From Sphingomonas sp. LM7 (GTDB lineage Bacteria > Pseudomonadota > Alphaproteobacteria > Sphingomonadales > Sphingomonadaceae): a DNA stretch of 64,000 bases. Under the pieces are notes generated by a model. The model saw only the letters and a program-made list of their open reading frames with translations. It was not told the origin of the DNA and did not search any database. The stretch spans positions 1,798,001 to 1,862,000 of the forward strand of contig NZ_CP019511.1 of the NCBI RefSeq assembly GCF_002002925.1, in the 5' to 3' direction. This document shows, piece by piece, positions 33,312 through 42,158 of this stretch. Position 1 is the stretch's first letter; every line of letters starts with the position of its first letter. The position numbers were made by a program, and so were the translations under genes.

Positions 33312-34433
33312 CTAGCGAGGGCCGGGACTGGACGCAGCACGACGCCCCGCCGCAGTGCCGCGGCTGGCGGATATCGCGGCCGCACCCCTGGGCGGTGCCG
33401 AGGATTCGCGCACGATCAGCTCGTGATCGAGCACCTGCTCCTCGAGCTTGTCGGTCTCCGACGAGCGATGCGCGCGGATGCGGGCGAGCAGCAAGGCCAG
33501 TGCTTCCTCGGCCATCGTCGAGATCGGCTGGCGGACCGTGGTGAGCTCCGGCCACACGGTGGTGGCGAGCGAAGTATCGTCGAACCCGACGACGCTCAGA
33601 TCCTGCGGCACATGCAGCCCGCGGCGATGCGCGACGCCCACCGCAGCGGCAGCCATGTCGTCGTTGCTCGCGAAGATCGCCGTCGGCGGCTCGGGCCGGT
33701 CGAGCAGCCGCTCGGCGGCGACGATGCCCGACCGGAAGGTGAAATAGCCCTGCTCCACCGGCACCGACTTGACGTCGATCCCCGCCTCTTCGAGCGCCGC
33801 TGCAAAGCCGCGATAGCGCTCGGCGCTGGAAGTCTGGTTCGGGTTGCCGCGAATGAAGCCGATCGTCCGGTGCCCGAGGTCGAGCAGATGCCGCGTCATC
33901 GCCGCAGCGCCTTCGAAATCGTCGATCCGGACGTTGAGGCTGCGCGCCGGCGGGAGCCCCATCGCCACCGACACCCAGGGAATACCGGCCGCTTCTAGCT
34001 CGGCGCGCACCGGCGCAGCCTCGGAGAGCGGCGGCGGCAGGATCACGCCCTCGACGCTGGTCGAGGCAAAGCTGCGCGTCGCTTCGGCCTGTTCGTCGGG
34101 CCGTTCGCTCTCGCACGCTTCCAGCACCAGATGGCACCCCGCGCGCCGCGCCGCAGCCAGCGCGCCGATCAGGAACTGCGAGAGATAGGCGGCCGACGGG
34201 TTGGAATAGAGCAGCCCGATCTGCGTCGCATCGCCCGCGGCAAGGCTGCGCGCGGCGCTGTTGGGCGAATAGTTCAGCTGCGCGATCGCGGCGAGCACCG
34301 CGGTGCGCGTGGTCTCGCGGACGTTCGTGCCCCCGTTGACGACGCGCGACACCGTCATCGCGGATACCCCCGCGGCGCGTGCGACGTCCTGCACGGTGAC
34401 TGAACCGCGGCTTCTTCGGCTAGGTTTGCTCAT
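33312..34433 (-). CDS. LacI family transcriptional regulator, probable XylR
   Basis: 373-residue regulator. The helix-turn-helix is at about 12-35 (VTVQDVARAAGVSAMTVSRV), followed by the hinge helix (NYSPNSAARSLA). The periplasmic-binding-like sensor domain (about 70-340) has ASNDDMAAAAVGVAHRRG and VVGFDDTSLATTVWPELTTV. The ATG follows AAGGACGGGG. It lies between the porter-xylD unit and the divergent GH3 gene, each with an operator-like palindrome. It is the leading candidate to bind the TGGTAGCGCTACCA sites with xylose or a xylose product as inducer; this is inference. Confidence 0.85.
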   Translation of the reverse strand: MSKPSRRSRGSVTVQDVARAAGVSAMTVSRVVNGGTNVRETTRTAVLAAIAQLNYSPNSAARSLAAGDATQIGLLYSNPSAAYLSQFLIGALAAARRAGCHLVLEACESERPDEQAEATRSFASTSVEGVILPPPLSEAAPVRAELEAAGIPWVSVAMGLPPARSLNVRIDDFEGAAAMTRHLLDLGHRTIGFIRGNPNQTSSAERYRGFAAALEEAGIDVKSVPVEQGYFTFRSGIVAAERLLDRPEPPTAIFASNDDMAAAAVGVAHRRGLHVPQDLSVVGFDDTSLATTVWPELTTVRQPISTMAEEALALLLARIRAHRSSETDKLEEQVLDHELIVRESSAPPRGAAAISASRGTAAGRRAASSPGPR

Positions 34434-34534
34434 CCCCGTCCTTTGCGTCCGAGGCATAGGATGCGGTTTCGCGGAATGCAATCAGCGTGAAACCGGTTGC
34501 GGTACGGTTGACCGCGAGCCCGTGCGGCGATAGC

Positions 34535-34548
34535 TGATAGCGCTACCA
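34535..34548. promoter_or_regulatory. xyl-type operator between lacI and GH3
   Basis: TGATAGCGCTACCA, 13 of 14 matches to the shared palindrome. A TTGACC hexamer starts 27 bases upstream (34508). It lies 37 bases before the GH3 start and 101 bases upstream of the divergent LacI start, so it could serve both. Confidence 0.7.
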
Positions 34549-34585
34549 AAACATGGGCGCAGCAGCGTCACGATCAGGAGAGACC

Positions 34586-36985
34586 ATGACTGTTTCCCGC
34601 CGGTTTCGCTCCGCGGCGCTCGCCGCAGTCGCCGCGATCGCGCTGACGCCGGGCCTCGCGCCCGCCGCGCAGGCGCAGTCGGCCCGCGCCGACAAGCCGC
34701 TCTACAAGGACGCATCCCAGCCGATCGATGCCCGCGTCGAGGATCTGCTCGCCCGGATGACGCTGGAGGAAAAGGTCCAGCAGATGGTGGCGATCTGGCT
34801 CCAGAAGGAGAAGATCCAGAATCCCACCGGCGAATTCGACGCGGCGAAGGCCAGCCAGAACTTCCCCAATGGCCTCGGCCAGATCTCGCGGCCCTATGAC
34901 CGCCGCGCAATCACCCAGGGTCCCGCCGCGGGCGCCGCCGCCGGCACGGTCAACCGCAGCGCAGAGGATACCGCGCGCTACATCAACGCCGCGCAGAAAT
35001 GGGCAGTCGAGAAGACGCGTCTCGGCATCCCGCTGATCATGCATGAGGAGGCGCTGCACGGCTATGTCGCCCCCGGCGCGACCAGCTTCCCGCAGGCGAT
35101 CGCGCTCGCCAGCACCTGGAACCCGGCGCTGCAGGAGAAGATCTTCTCGGTCGCCGCGCGCGAAATGCGTGCCCGCGGTGCCAATCTCGCTCTCGCCCCG
35201 GTGGTCGATGTCGCCCGCGATCCGCGCTGGGGCCGGATCGAGGAAACCTATGGCGAGGATCCGTACCTCGTCGGCGAGATGGGCCTGGCTGCGATCCGCG
35301 GCTTCCAGGGCACCACCCTGCCGCTCGCCAAGGACAAGGTCTATGTGACGCTCAAGCACATGACAGGCCATGGCGCGCCCGAAAGCGGCACCAATATCGG
35401 TCCGGCCACCGTTTCCGAACGGACGCTGCGCGAGTTCTTCTTCCCGCCGTTCGAGCGCGCAGTGACCGAGCTTCCGGTGATGTCGGTGATGCCGTCGTAC
35501 AACGAGATCGACGGCATCCCCAGCCACGCCAACCGCTGGCTGCTGAACGACGTGCTGCGCCAGGAATGGGGCTTCAAGGGCGTGGTTCTCAGCGACTATT
35601 TCGCCATCCGCGAGCTCAACACGCGGCACCATCTGTTCGATAACCTCAGCGACGCCGCGGTTCGCGCACTCGACGCGACCGTCGATTTCGAGACGCCGGA
35701 CGCCGAAGCCTATGCCAATCTGCCCAAGCTCGTCCGCGAAGGTCGCGTGAGCCAGCAGCAGATCGACGATTCGGTGCGCCGGATCCTCAAGCTCAAGTTC
35801 AACGCCGGGCTGTTCGAAAGCCCCTATGTCGATGCCAAGGCGGCCGCGGCAAAGACCGAGACGCCCGATGCCGTCGCCCTCGCTCGCGAGGCCGCACGCC
35901 AATCGATGGTGCTGCTCAAGAACGACAAGGGCCTGCTCCCGCTCGACGCCGGCAAGATCAAGCGCCTCGCGGTGATCGGCACCCATGCCAGCGACACGCC
36001 GATCGGCGGCTATTCGGACATTCCCCGCCACGTCGTCAGCGTGCTCGAAGGTCTCAAGGCAGAAGGCAAGGGCAAGTTCGAAGTCGACTTTGCCGAGGGC
36101 GTGAAGCTGACCAAGAGCCGCGCCTGGGCCGAGGATGCCGTCGAACTGGTTGATGACGCGACCAACGATCGGCTCCGCGCCGCAGCGATCGAGACCGCGA
36201 AGAATGCCGACACGATCGTGCTGGTGCTCGGCGACAACGAACAGCTAAGCCGCGAAGCCTGGGCCGACAACCATCTGGGCGACCGCAACAGCCTCGAGCT
36301 GATCGGCCCGCAGAACCAGCTCGCCAGGGAGATATTCGCGCTCGGCAAGCCGGTGGTTGTGCTGCTGCTCAACGGCCGGCCGTTGTCGGTGAAGTATCTC
36401 TCGGAGAATGCCCCCGCACTGATCGAAGGCTGGTATCTCGGTCAGGAGACCGGCAACGCCGTTGCCGACGTGATGTTCGGCCGCGCCAATCCCGGCGGCA
36501 AGCTGCCCGTGACGATCGCCCGCGACGTCGGCCAGTTGCCGATGTTCTACAACCACAAGCCGAGCGCACGGCGCGGCTATCTCTTCGCCGAGACCAGCCC
36601 GCTCTACCCGTTCGGCTACGGGCTTTCGTACACCAGCTTCGAAGTCGGAACGCCGGTCCTCGCGACGCCGACGATCGGGCGGTACGGCAATGTGAAGGTC
36701 AGCGTGGACGTCACGAACACCGGCGCGCGGGCCGGCGACGAAGTCGTCCAGCTCTATGTCCGCGACGATCTCGCCAGCGTCACCCGGCCGGTGAAGGAGC
36801 TCAAGCGCTTCGAGCGCGTCAGCCTGAAGCCGGGCGAGAAGAAGACGGTAAGCTTCGAGCTGACGCCGCGCGATCTGTCACTGTGGGACGTCGACATGAA
36901 GCGCGTCGTCGAACCGGGCACCTTCACGATCTCTGCGGGTCCGGACTCGGTGAAGCTCAAGAGCACCACGCTTACCGTCAAATAA
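34586..36985 (+). CDS. GH3 beta-xylosidase/beta-glucosidase
   Basis: 799-residue exported glycoside hydrolase family 3 enzyme. A signal peptide with an AQA site ends near residue 30. The (beta/alpha)8 domain includes KHMTGHG (257-263) and the nucleophile Asp337 in GVVLSDYFA. The alpha/beta sandwich domain follows (about 420-640), and a C-terminal fibronectin-III-like domain (about 690-790) has PFGYGLSYTSF just before it. It would release xylose from xylo-oligosaccharides in the periplasm. Beta-glucosidase activity cannot be excluded; the regulon points to xylan. The start ATG follows AGGAGAGACC. Confidence 0.9.
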   Translation: MTVSRRFRSAALAAVAAIALTPGLAPAAQAQSARADKPLYKDASQPIDARVEDLLARMTLEEKVQQMVAIWLQKEKIQNPTGEFDAAKASQNFPNGLGQISRPYDRRAITQGPAAGAAAGTVNRSAEDTARYINAAQKWAVEKTRLGIPLIMHEEALHGYVAPGATSFPQAIALASTWNPALQEKIFSVAAREMRARGANLALAPVVDVARDPRWGRIEETYGEDPYLVGEMGLAAIRGFQGTTLPLAKDKVYVTLKHMTGHGAPESGTNIGPATVSERTLREFFFPPFERAVTELPVMSVMPSYNEIDGIPSHANRWLLNDVLRQEWGFKGVVLSDYFAIRELNTRHHLFDNLSDAAVRALDATVDFETPDAEAYANLPKLVREGRVSQQQIDDSVRRILKLKFNAGLFESPYVDAKAAAAKTETPDAVALAREAARQSMVLLKNDKGLLPLDAGKIKRLAVIGTHASDTPIGGYSDIPRHVVSVLEGLKAEGKGKFEVDFAEGVKLTKSRAWAEDAVELVDDATNDRLRAAAIETAKNADTIVLVLGDNEQLSREAWADNHLGDRNSLELIGPQNQLAREIFALGKPVVVLLLNGRPLSVKYLSENAPALIEGWYLGQETGNAVADVMFGRANPGGKLPVTIARDVGQLPMFYNHKPSARRGYLFAETSPLYPFGYGLSYTSFEVGTPVLATPTIGRYGNVKVSVDVTNTGARAGDEVVQLYVRDDLASVTRPVKELKRFERVSLKPGEKKTVSFELTPRDLSLWDVDMKRVVEPGTFTISAGPDSVKLKSTTLTVK

Positions 36986-36988
36986 ACC

Positions 36989-37099
36989 CCGTCACCCCGG
37001 CCTTGGGCCGGGGTCCACCGGGAGGCAGGGGAAGAGCAGGCGGTTCAAGGCTGCTCATTTCGAGGCGCAGTGGCCCCCGGCACAAGGCCGGGGTGACGG
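36989..37099. repeat. Palindromic intergenic repeat, copy B
   Basis: Left end CCGTCACCCCGGCCTTGGGC and right end (reverse complement) CCGTCACCCCGGCCTTGTGC form a long inverted repeat around a variable centre. The ends match copy A at 18851-18951. It fills the gap between the convergent GH3 (+) and GH9 (-) genes, where it could act as a bidirectional terminator. Confidence 0.75.
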
Positions 37100-37129
37100 A
37101 TTTGGCAAATGCTCGGATGCCGCTTCTCG

Positions 37130-38935
37130 TCAGTCGTCCAGCCACGCCGCGACCCAGAACAGCGGCGCGTTCCAGTTGATCGCGACTTCGTTGAGCGCAT
37201 AGGCGTTGACGTCGTCGGCCCAGCAGGTCTGCGGCGCGCATTTCCCCTTCAGCTTCATGGCGACGTCGTCGCTCATGGCAGTCGAGTTGGGCCCGCCCGA
37301 AAGCACACCGCGCGGCGGCCCCGGCAGCTTAGGGTCCAGCGAAGGCGCCCAGAAGCGGTGATGCGGATGCTGCATTGCGCGGGCGCCATAGCCGCTGACA
37401 TAGGAGATGTTCATCGGGTTGCGCCCGAGGACATAGTCGATCGCTGCGACCACGCCGGCGCGATACTTCGCATCGCCGGTGAGGTCATGCGCCAGCCCCA
37501 GCAGCATCGCGCGGTTGAGCAGGTTCGAATTCGAGCCCCAGGGATAGCCGCTCGCGACATAGGGAATGCCATAGCCATTGCCCTTCGCGTCGGCGAGAAA
37601 GCGGTCCGCGGCGGCAACGATCGCTGTGCGCAGACGGTCGGTCTCCGCCTTGGGAAGTGGGGTGCGCGCGGTTGCCAGGGTAATCGTGCCGAGCGAAGCA
37701 GTGCTCGGCCAGCCGGGCTCGCGCAGTTCGGCGGTGAAGTGCCGTGAGTGCGTTGCCACGGTGCGATATTCGGCCGCGCCGGTGGTGGCGAACAGCTCCG
37801 CGGCCGCCCAGTAGAATTCGTCCGATACGTCGCCATCACCATAGCCGCCGCTGCCGGTGAAGCTGTTCGTCGCATAGACCTGCGGGTTGCGCTTGGCGGC
37901 CGCCCAGGCGCGCTCAGCGGCAGCGAGGCAGCGCTTGGCAAAGGCGTCATCGAGTCTGCGCCACAGGCGGGCGCACTGCGCCGCAGTGGCGGCGAGGTTG
38001 AGCGTTGCCGCGGTGGTCGGCGGGTAGAGCAATCGCTCTTCCGGATCGTCCTGCGGTGGCATCGGCAATTTGGTCCAGTTGCGGTCGGCGACTTTCTGGT
38101 GCGCCATGCCGCCCGCATCGATCGCCGCGAAATCGGCGGGCTCGGACTCCCACACCGGCTTGCCGGGCTTGGCCGGTTTAGGCGGACCGACGGGAACGCG
38201 CGCTCGCGTGCCGTCGGCGATCTGCATGCGCAGCAGGAATTCAATCTCGTAGCGCGCTTCGTCCAGCAGATCGTTGTGCCGGTTACCCGCTTCGGGCATC
38301 TTCAGGCTGTTGTCGGCATAGGCCGAGGGCTTCCGCTCATAGGCGTTCTGCAGCGTCCACACTGCGATGCCGCCGTTGACGACATATTTGCCGTGGTCGC
38401 CGGCATCGTACCAGCCGCCGGTGACGTCGAGCGTGTAACCACAGCCGTCCCAGCCGATGCCGCGCTCGTCCTTGCCCGCAAAGCATTTCGCCACTTCGCG
38501 TGCATGCCCCGCCGGCCGCGCCCATTTCGCACCGACGAATCGCGCCTCGATGGGGACGCCCGCGCGCTGGTGATAGAAAAAGGCCAGCGCATCGCGTGCC
38601 AGCGGCCGATAGATGCTGGCGCGGATCGGAAAGGGTTCGCTGCGCGCGCCGCCGACCGAAAGACGATAGCCGTCGCCCGGAGTCCGGTAGTTCGAGAAAT
38701 CGATCCGCTGGACCTCATAGCCCGAGGCCGGATCCTTGCCGTACGCAGTGGTCTTGCCGCGCGCGACGACCTTTCCCGCCGCGTCGGTCAGCGTCCAGTC
38801 GAGCGGTGCGCCGCCGGCCTGCACGATTGCCAGCTTGGCGTCTCCGGGCTCGAAGCCGAGCTGGTTGACCTGCACCGATTGCGGCGCGGCGGCGCCAAGG
38901 GTGAGCGCGGTGGCGGCTAACAATAGGGCGCGCAT
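37130..38935 (-). CDS. GH9 endoglucanase-like glycoside hydrolase
   Basis: 601-residue secreted enzyme. A signal peptide (MRALLLAATALTLGAAA) is followed by an immunoglobulin-like CelD_N domain (about 19-105: VQVNQLGFEPGDAKLAIVQA). The (alpha/alpha)6 GH9 domain has DAGDHGKYV at 177-185, with the catalytic Asp pair, and the acid Glu near 583 in NAYALNEVAINWNAPLFW. GH9 enzymes cut beta-1,4-glucans; in this xylan locus it may act on xyloglucan or mixed glucan. It is the last gene of the halogenase-GH43-GH9 operon, eight bases after GH43. Confidence 0.88.
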   Translation of the reverse strand: MRALLLAATALTLGAAAPQSVQVNQLGFEPGDAKLAIVQAGGAPLDWTLTDAAGKVVARGKTTAYGKDPASGYEVQRIDFSNYRTPGDGYRLSVGGARSEPFPIRASIYRPLARDALAFFYHQRAGVPIEARFVGAKWARPAGHAREVAKCFAGKDERGIGWDGCGYTLDVTGGWYDAGDHGKYVVNGGIAVWTLQNAYERKPSAYADNSLKMPEAGNRHNDLLDEARYEIEFLLRMQIADGTRARVPVGPPKPAKPGKPVWESEPADFAAIDAGGMAHQKVADRNWTKLPMPPQDDPEERLLYPPTTAATLNLAATAAQCARLWRRLDDAFAKRCLAAAERAWAAAKRNPQVYATNSFTGSGGYGDGDVSDEFYWAAAELFATTGAAEYRTVATHSRHFTAELREPGWPSTASLGTITLATARTPLPKAETDRLRTAIVAAADRFLADAKGNGYGIPYVASGYPWGSNSNLLNRAMLLGLAHDLTGDAKYRAGVVAAIDYVLGRNPMNISYVSGYGARAMQHPHHRFWAPSLDPKLPGPPRGVLSGGPNSTAMSDDVAMKLKGKCAPQTCWADDVNAYALNEVAINWNAPLFWVAAWLDD

Positions 38936-38943
38936 GATGGCCG

Positions 38944-40659
38944 CTATTCCTTGGATGACGGTTTTGCGCTTTCGGCGACCATGCCGAAGGTCGAGCCGAT
39001 AAAGCCGCCCGCGGTCTTCGTGGTCAGCGCGTCGGTGGTGAGCCGGGTCAGCGGCCGCCATGCCAGCATCGGATTGTCGGGACTGCCCAGCACGCGCGCA
39101 TAGGAAAAGACGTAGCGATTGCCGCGCACTTCGATGCGCAGCCCCAGCGGCTTGCCCGCCGCGATGCCGTACATGGCGGCATCGACTGCGGCGATCGTCT
39201 CGCCGCCGGCCGCGGTATCGGGCCCGTCGCGGCGATCGAGAACCAGCGCCAGCTTGCCGTCGATCCGCTTCAGGCCGAGCAGGAACCAATATTCGTCATT
39301 CTGGAGCACCGCGATGCCGGCGCGGTCGCCGTCCTTCTCCGGCGTGAAGCGGACCACCGTCTCCGCAACGGCGTTCTGGTGCTGCTGGCGGCGCGCGAGG
39401 AATGAGGGGTTGCCGTTGTCGCCAAGTCCCACGGGACGCGCCTGCAGCTTCGCCGCGCCGCCTTCGAGCGTGAACCAGCTGCTCCGCGGGTTGCGCAGCA
39501 TCATCCAGTACGGCGGCAGCTTCGCATCGTCGAACGTGTCCCGCACCGTGAAGCCGCCATTGGTCGGCACCGTCGCCGCCGGCTGTGCGGGGAGATCGGG
39601 CCGCGGATAGCGCCAGGGAATTACCTGCCCGGGACCGGTGATCCGCGGCCAGCCCGCTTCCCATTCGACCGGCATCAGGAAGGTCTCGCGCCCCGTCGAA
39701 TAGAAATCATCGGCATAGGGCCGCACCGCAAGGAAGGTCGCCCACCACTTGCCGTCGGGCGTGGTGACGAGCTGGGCGTGGCCCGCCGACGTGATCGGGT
39801 CCTCGCGGTCGCCCGGAAGCCCGCGCTGGGTGAGGATCGGATTGGCCGGGTTGGCCTCGTACGGCCCGGTGACGGTCTTCGAGCGGAGGATCACCTGGCT
39901 GTGGCCCTCGGCCGTGCCGCCCTCGGCGCAGCTCAGATAATACCAGCCATCCTTCCTGAAGATGTGCGGTCCTTCGATCCAGATCGGCTTTTTCGAGAAG
40001 TCGACGCCGCCATTGACCAGGACCTTGCGCGGACCGACCGTCTTGCGCGCCTTGAGATCGAACTGCTGGATCCAGATCGCGCGATGGCCCTCATAGTGCG
40101 GCGCGCCCTCGGGCGGGCCGTTGTTGAGGATCCAGGTCTTGCCGTCGGTATCGAAGAACAGCGAGGGATCGATCCCGCCCTCCAGCTCGGGCAGCCAGAT
40201 CGGATCGGACCAGGGCCCCGCGGGGTTCTTCGCGGTGATCAGGAAATTGCCGCCGCAATCGACACAGGTGTTGAGGATGTAGAAAATCCCCGCCTTGGCC
40301 TGGATCGTCGGTGCGAACACCCCGCGCGAGAGGCCGAGCTGCTTGAAGTCGAGCTGGTCGGGCCGGTCGATCGCATTGCCGATCTGCGTCCAGCTGACCA
40401 GGTCGCGGCTGTGGAACACCGGAATGCCGGGAAAGAAACTGAAGGTCGAAGTGACCAGATAGAAATCGCTGCCCACCCGCGTGACGCTGGGGTCCGGATA
40501 AAAGCCCTGGAGGATCGGGTTGCGATAGCTTCCGGCATCGGCCTTGGCGGTGCGATCGATCGGATCCTCGCCGCGATATTCGAACCAGTCGAAGCTGGCG
40601 ACGGGCTGCGCGGCGGCGGGCGTGGCGAGCAGCAGGGCGAGGGACGCGAGAAATCTCAT
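38944..40659 (-). CDS. GH43 beta-xylosidase/alpha-L-arabinofuranosidase
   Basis: 571-residue exported enzyme with signal peptide MRFLASLALLLATPAAA. The five-bladed propeller carries the three GH43 acidic residues: Asp56 (FYPDPSV), Asp164 (GGIDPSL) and Glu229 (WIEGPHIF). A C-terminal beta-sandwich (about 370-560) is typical of xylan-active subfamilies. Its ATG overlaps the stop of the upstream halogenase by four bases, so the two proteins are translationally coupled. It would remove xylose or arabinose from xylo-oligomers. Confidence 0.9.
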   Translation of the reverse strand: MRFLASLALLLATPAAAQPVASFDWFEYRGEDPIDRTAKADAGSYRNPILQGFYPDPSVTRVGSDFYLVTSTFSFFPGIPVFHSRDLVSWTQIGNAIDRPDQLDFKQLGLSRGVFAPTIQAKAGIFYILNTCVDCGGNFLITAKNPAGPWSDPIWLPELEGGIDPSLFFDTDGKTWILNNGPPEGAPHYEGHRAIWIQQFDLKARKTVGPRKVLVNGGVDFSKKPIWIEGPHIFRKDGWYYLSCAEGGTAEGHSQVILRSKTVTGPYEANPANPILTQRGLPGDREDPITSAGHAQLVTTPDGKWWATFLAVRPYADDFYSTGRETFLMPVEWEAGWPRITGPGQVIPWRYPRPDLPAQPAATVPTNGGFTVRDTFDDAKLPPYWMMLRNPRSSWFTLEGGAAKLQARPVGLGDNGNPSFLARRQQHQNAVAETVVRFTPEKDGDRAGIAVLQNDEYWFLLGLKRIDGKLALVLDRRDGPDTAAGGETIAAVDAAMYGIAAGKPLGLRIEVRGNRYVFSYARVLGSPDNPMLAWRPLTRLTTDALTTKTAGGFIGSTFGMVAESAKPSSKE

Positions 40660-42158
40660 GCCGCACAATTCTCCTGAATGAAGTCGCGGTGGTTCGGCAT
40701 ATATTCGGCCGAATTGGCGATCGCCTCGCGGATATGCGCAAGGCGGGCGCGGGTCTCGTCCAGGGTCATCACTTCGGCGACCGGATCGAAGCCCTGCGGC
40801 GTCATCAGCTGGCCGTGCATCACCGCGAACCAGCTGGTGTCGTTGAACAGCTCTTCATTCTCGCGGAAGCAGCGCCCGTGGCTGCGGAAGACCCGCATCT
40901 TCTCGGCGAGCCGCTCGGGGATCTCCATGTTCCGGCAATAGTCCCAGAAGGGCGAATCGTCGCGCTCGGTGGCGTGATAATGGAGCACGATGAAGTCGCG
41001 GATCTCCTCGTAATCGGTCGCCATGATGCGGTTGTAGCGATCGATATCGGCCTGGTTGAACTGCTTGTCGGGGAACATCGTCAGGAAGCGCGAAAGACCG
41101 CTCTGGATCAGCCAGATCGCCGTCGATTCGAGCGGCTCGATAAAGCCCCCCGCCAGCCCCAGCGCCACGCAGTTCTTGACCCAGAACTTGTTGCGGTGCC
41201 CGGTCCTGAACCGAACCGTGCGCGGATCGGCGACCGGCTTGCCGTCCAGATTGGCCAGCAGGATCGCCGTCGCCTCGTCGTCGCTCATATATTCTGAGCA
41301 GAAGACATGACCGTTGCCGGTGCGGTGCTGGAGCGGAATCCGCCATTGCCAGCCGGCCTTGTGCGCAGTCGATCGGGTATAGGGCGTCCATTCAGGAACG
41401 CTCTCGCACGGCACTGCGATCGCGCGGTCGCACGGGAGATATTTCGACCAGTCGGTGAAGCCGGCATCGAGCGCCTGCTCGATGATCAGCCCGCGAAACC
41501 CCGAGCAATCGACGAACAGATCGCCTTCGATCGTCGTCCCGTCCTCCATCGTCACCGACTGGACGAAACCATCCTCGCCGCGCAGCGTGACGTCCACCAC
41601 CTTGCCCTCGCGCCGGGTGACGCCGCGCGCCTCGGCATAGCCGCGCAGGAAACGCGCATAGAGCCCGGCGTCGAAGTGGAAGGCATAGGCGATGTCGGAC
41701 AGCGGCGACCGGCCCGCGTCGACCGGGCGCATGAACTTGTCCATCTGCCCGGCCTTGGCCTGGAGCGACCATTGATCGATGTCCGGCGCCTCGCCCAGCT
41801 GGTGCAGGCGCAGGAAATAGGCGTGGAACGACACGCCCTGCATATCGACGCCATATTTGCCGAACGGGTGGAAATAGCTGTGCCCCCGCCGCCCCCAGTC
41901 GACGAACTGGATGCCCAGCTTGAAGCTGCCCTTGGTCGCCCGCACGAATTCATTCTCGTCGATGCCGAGCATGCGGTTGAACGTCGCCATTTGCGGGATC
42001 GTCGCCTCGCCCACGCCGATGATCCCGATCTCGTCGGATTCGATCAGCGTGATCCTGGCATAGTCCGGCCCAAGGATGCGCGATAGCGTCGCGGCCGCCA
42101 TCCAGCCGGCGGTGCCGCCCCCGACGATGACGATGTTGCGGATGCGATTGTCGGTCAT
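40656..42158 (-). CDS. Tryptophan-halogenase family FAD protein 1
   Basis: 500-residue flavin-dependent halogenase homologue. The FAD motif GGGTAGW is at residues 13-19. Lys80 (RATKGSFKLGIQF) aligns with catalytic Lys79 of PrnA/RebH. The family signature WQWRIP is at 270-275. EPLES at 341-345 contains the catalytic Glu-Ser pair. The family halogenates indole or other aromatics with FADH2, halide and oxygen; relatives in xanthomonads and brevundimonads halogenate indole in vitro, with unknown natural substrates. It is coupled at both ends: its start overlaps the second halogenase and its stop overlaps GH43. No flavin reductase gene is nearby. Confidence 0.87.
   Translation of the reverse strand: MTDNRIRNIVIVGGGTAGWMAAATLSRILGPDYARITLIESDEIGIIGVGEATIPQMATFNRMLGIDENEFVRATKGSFKLGIQFVDWGRRGHSYFHPFGKYGVDMQGVSFHAYFLRLHQLGEAPDIDQWSLQAKAGQMDKFMRPVDAGRSPLSDIAYAFHFDAGLYARFLRGYAEARGVTRREGKVVDVTLRGEDGFVQSVTMEDGTTIEGDLFVDCSGFRGLIIEQALDAGFTDWSKYLPCDRAIAVPCESVPEWTPYTRSTAHKAGWQWRIPLQHRTGNGHVFCSEYMSDDEATAILLANLDGKPVADPRTVRFRTGHRNKFWVKNCVALGLAGGFIEPLESTAIWLIQSGLSRFLTMFPDKQFNQADIDRYNRIMATDYEEIRDFIVLHYHATERDDSPFWDYCRNMEIPERLAEKMRVFRSHGRCFRENEELFNDTSWFAVMHGQLMTPQGFDPVAEVMTLDETRARLAHIREAIANSAEYMPNHRDFIQENCAA

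Noticed and set aside
33268..34137. Alternative 289-codon frame within the LacI gene
   Set aside because: It is a same-strand frame-shifted reading of the LacI coding sequence, with no domain of its own.
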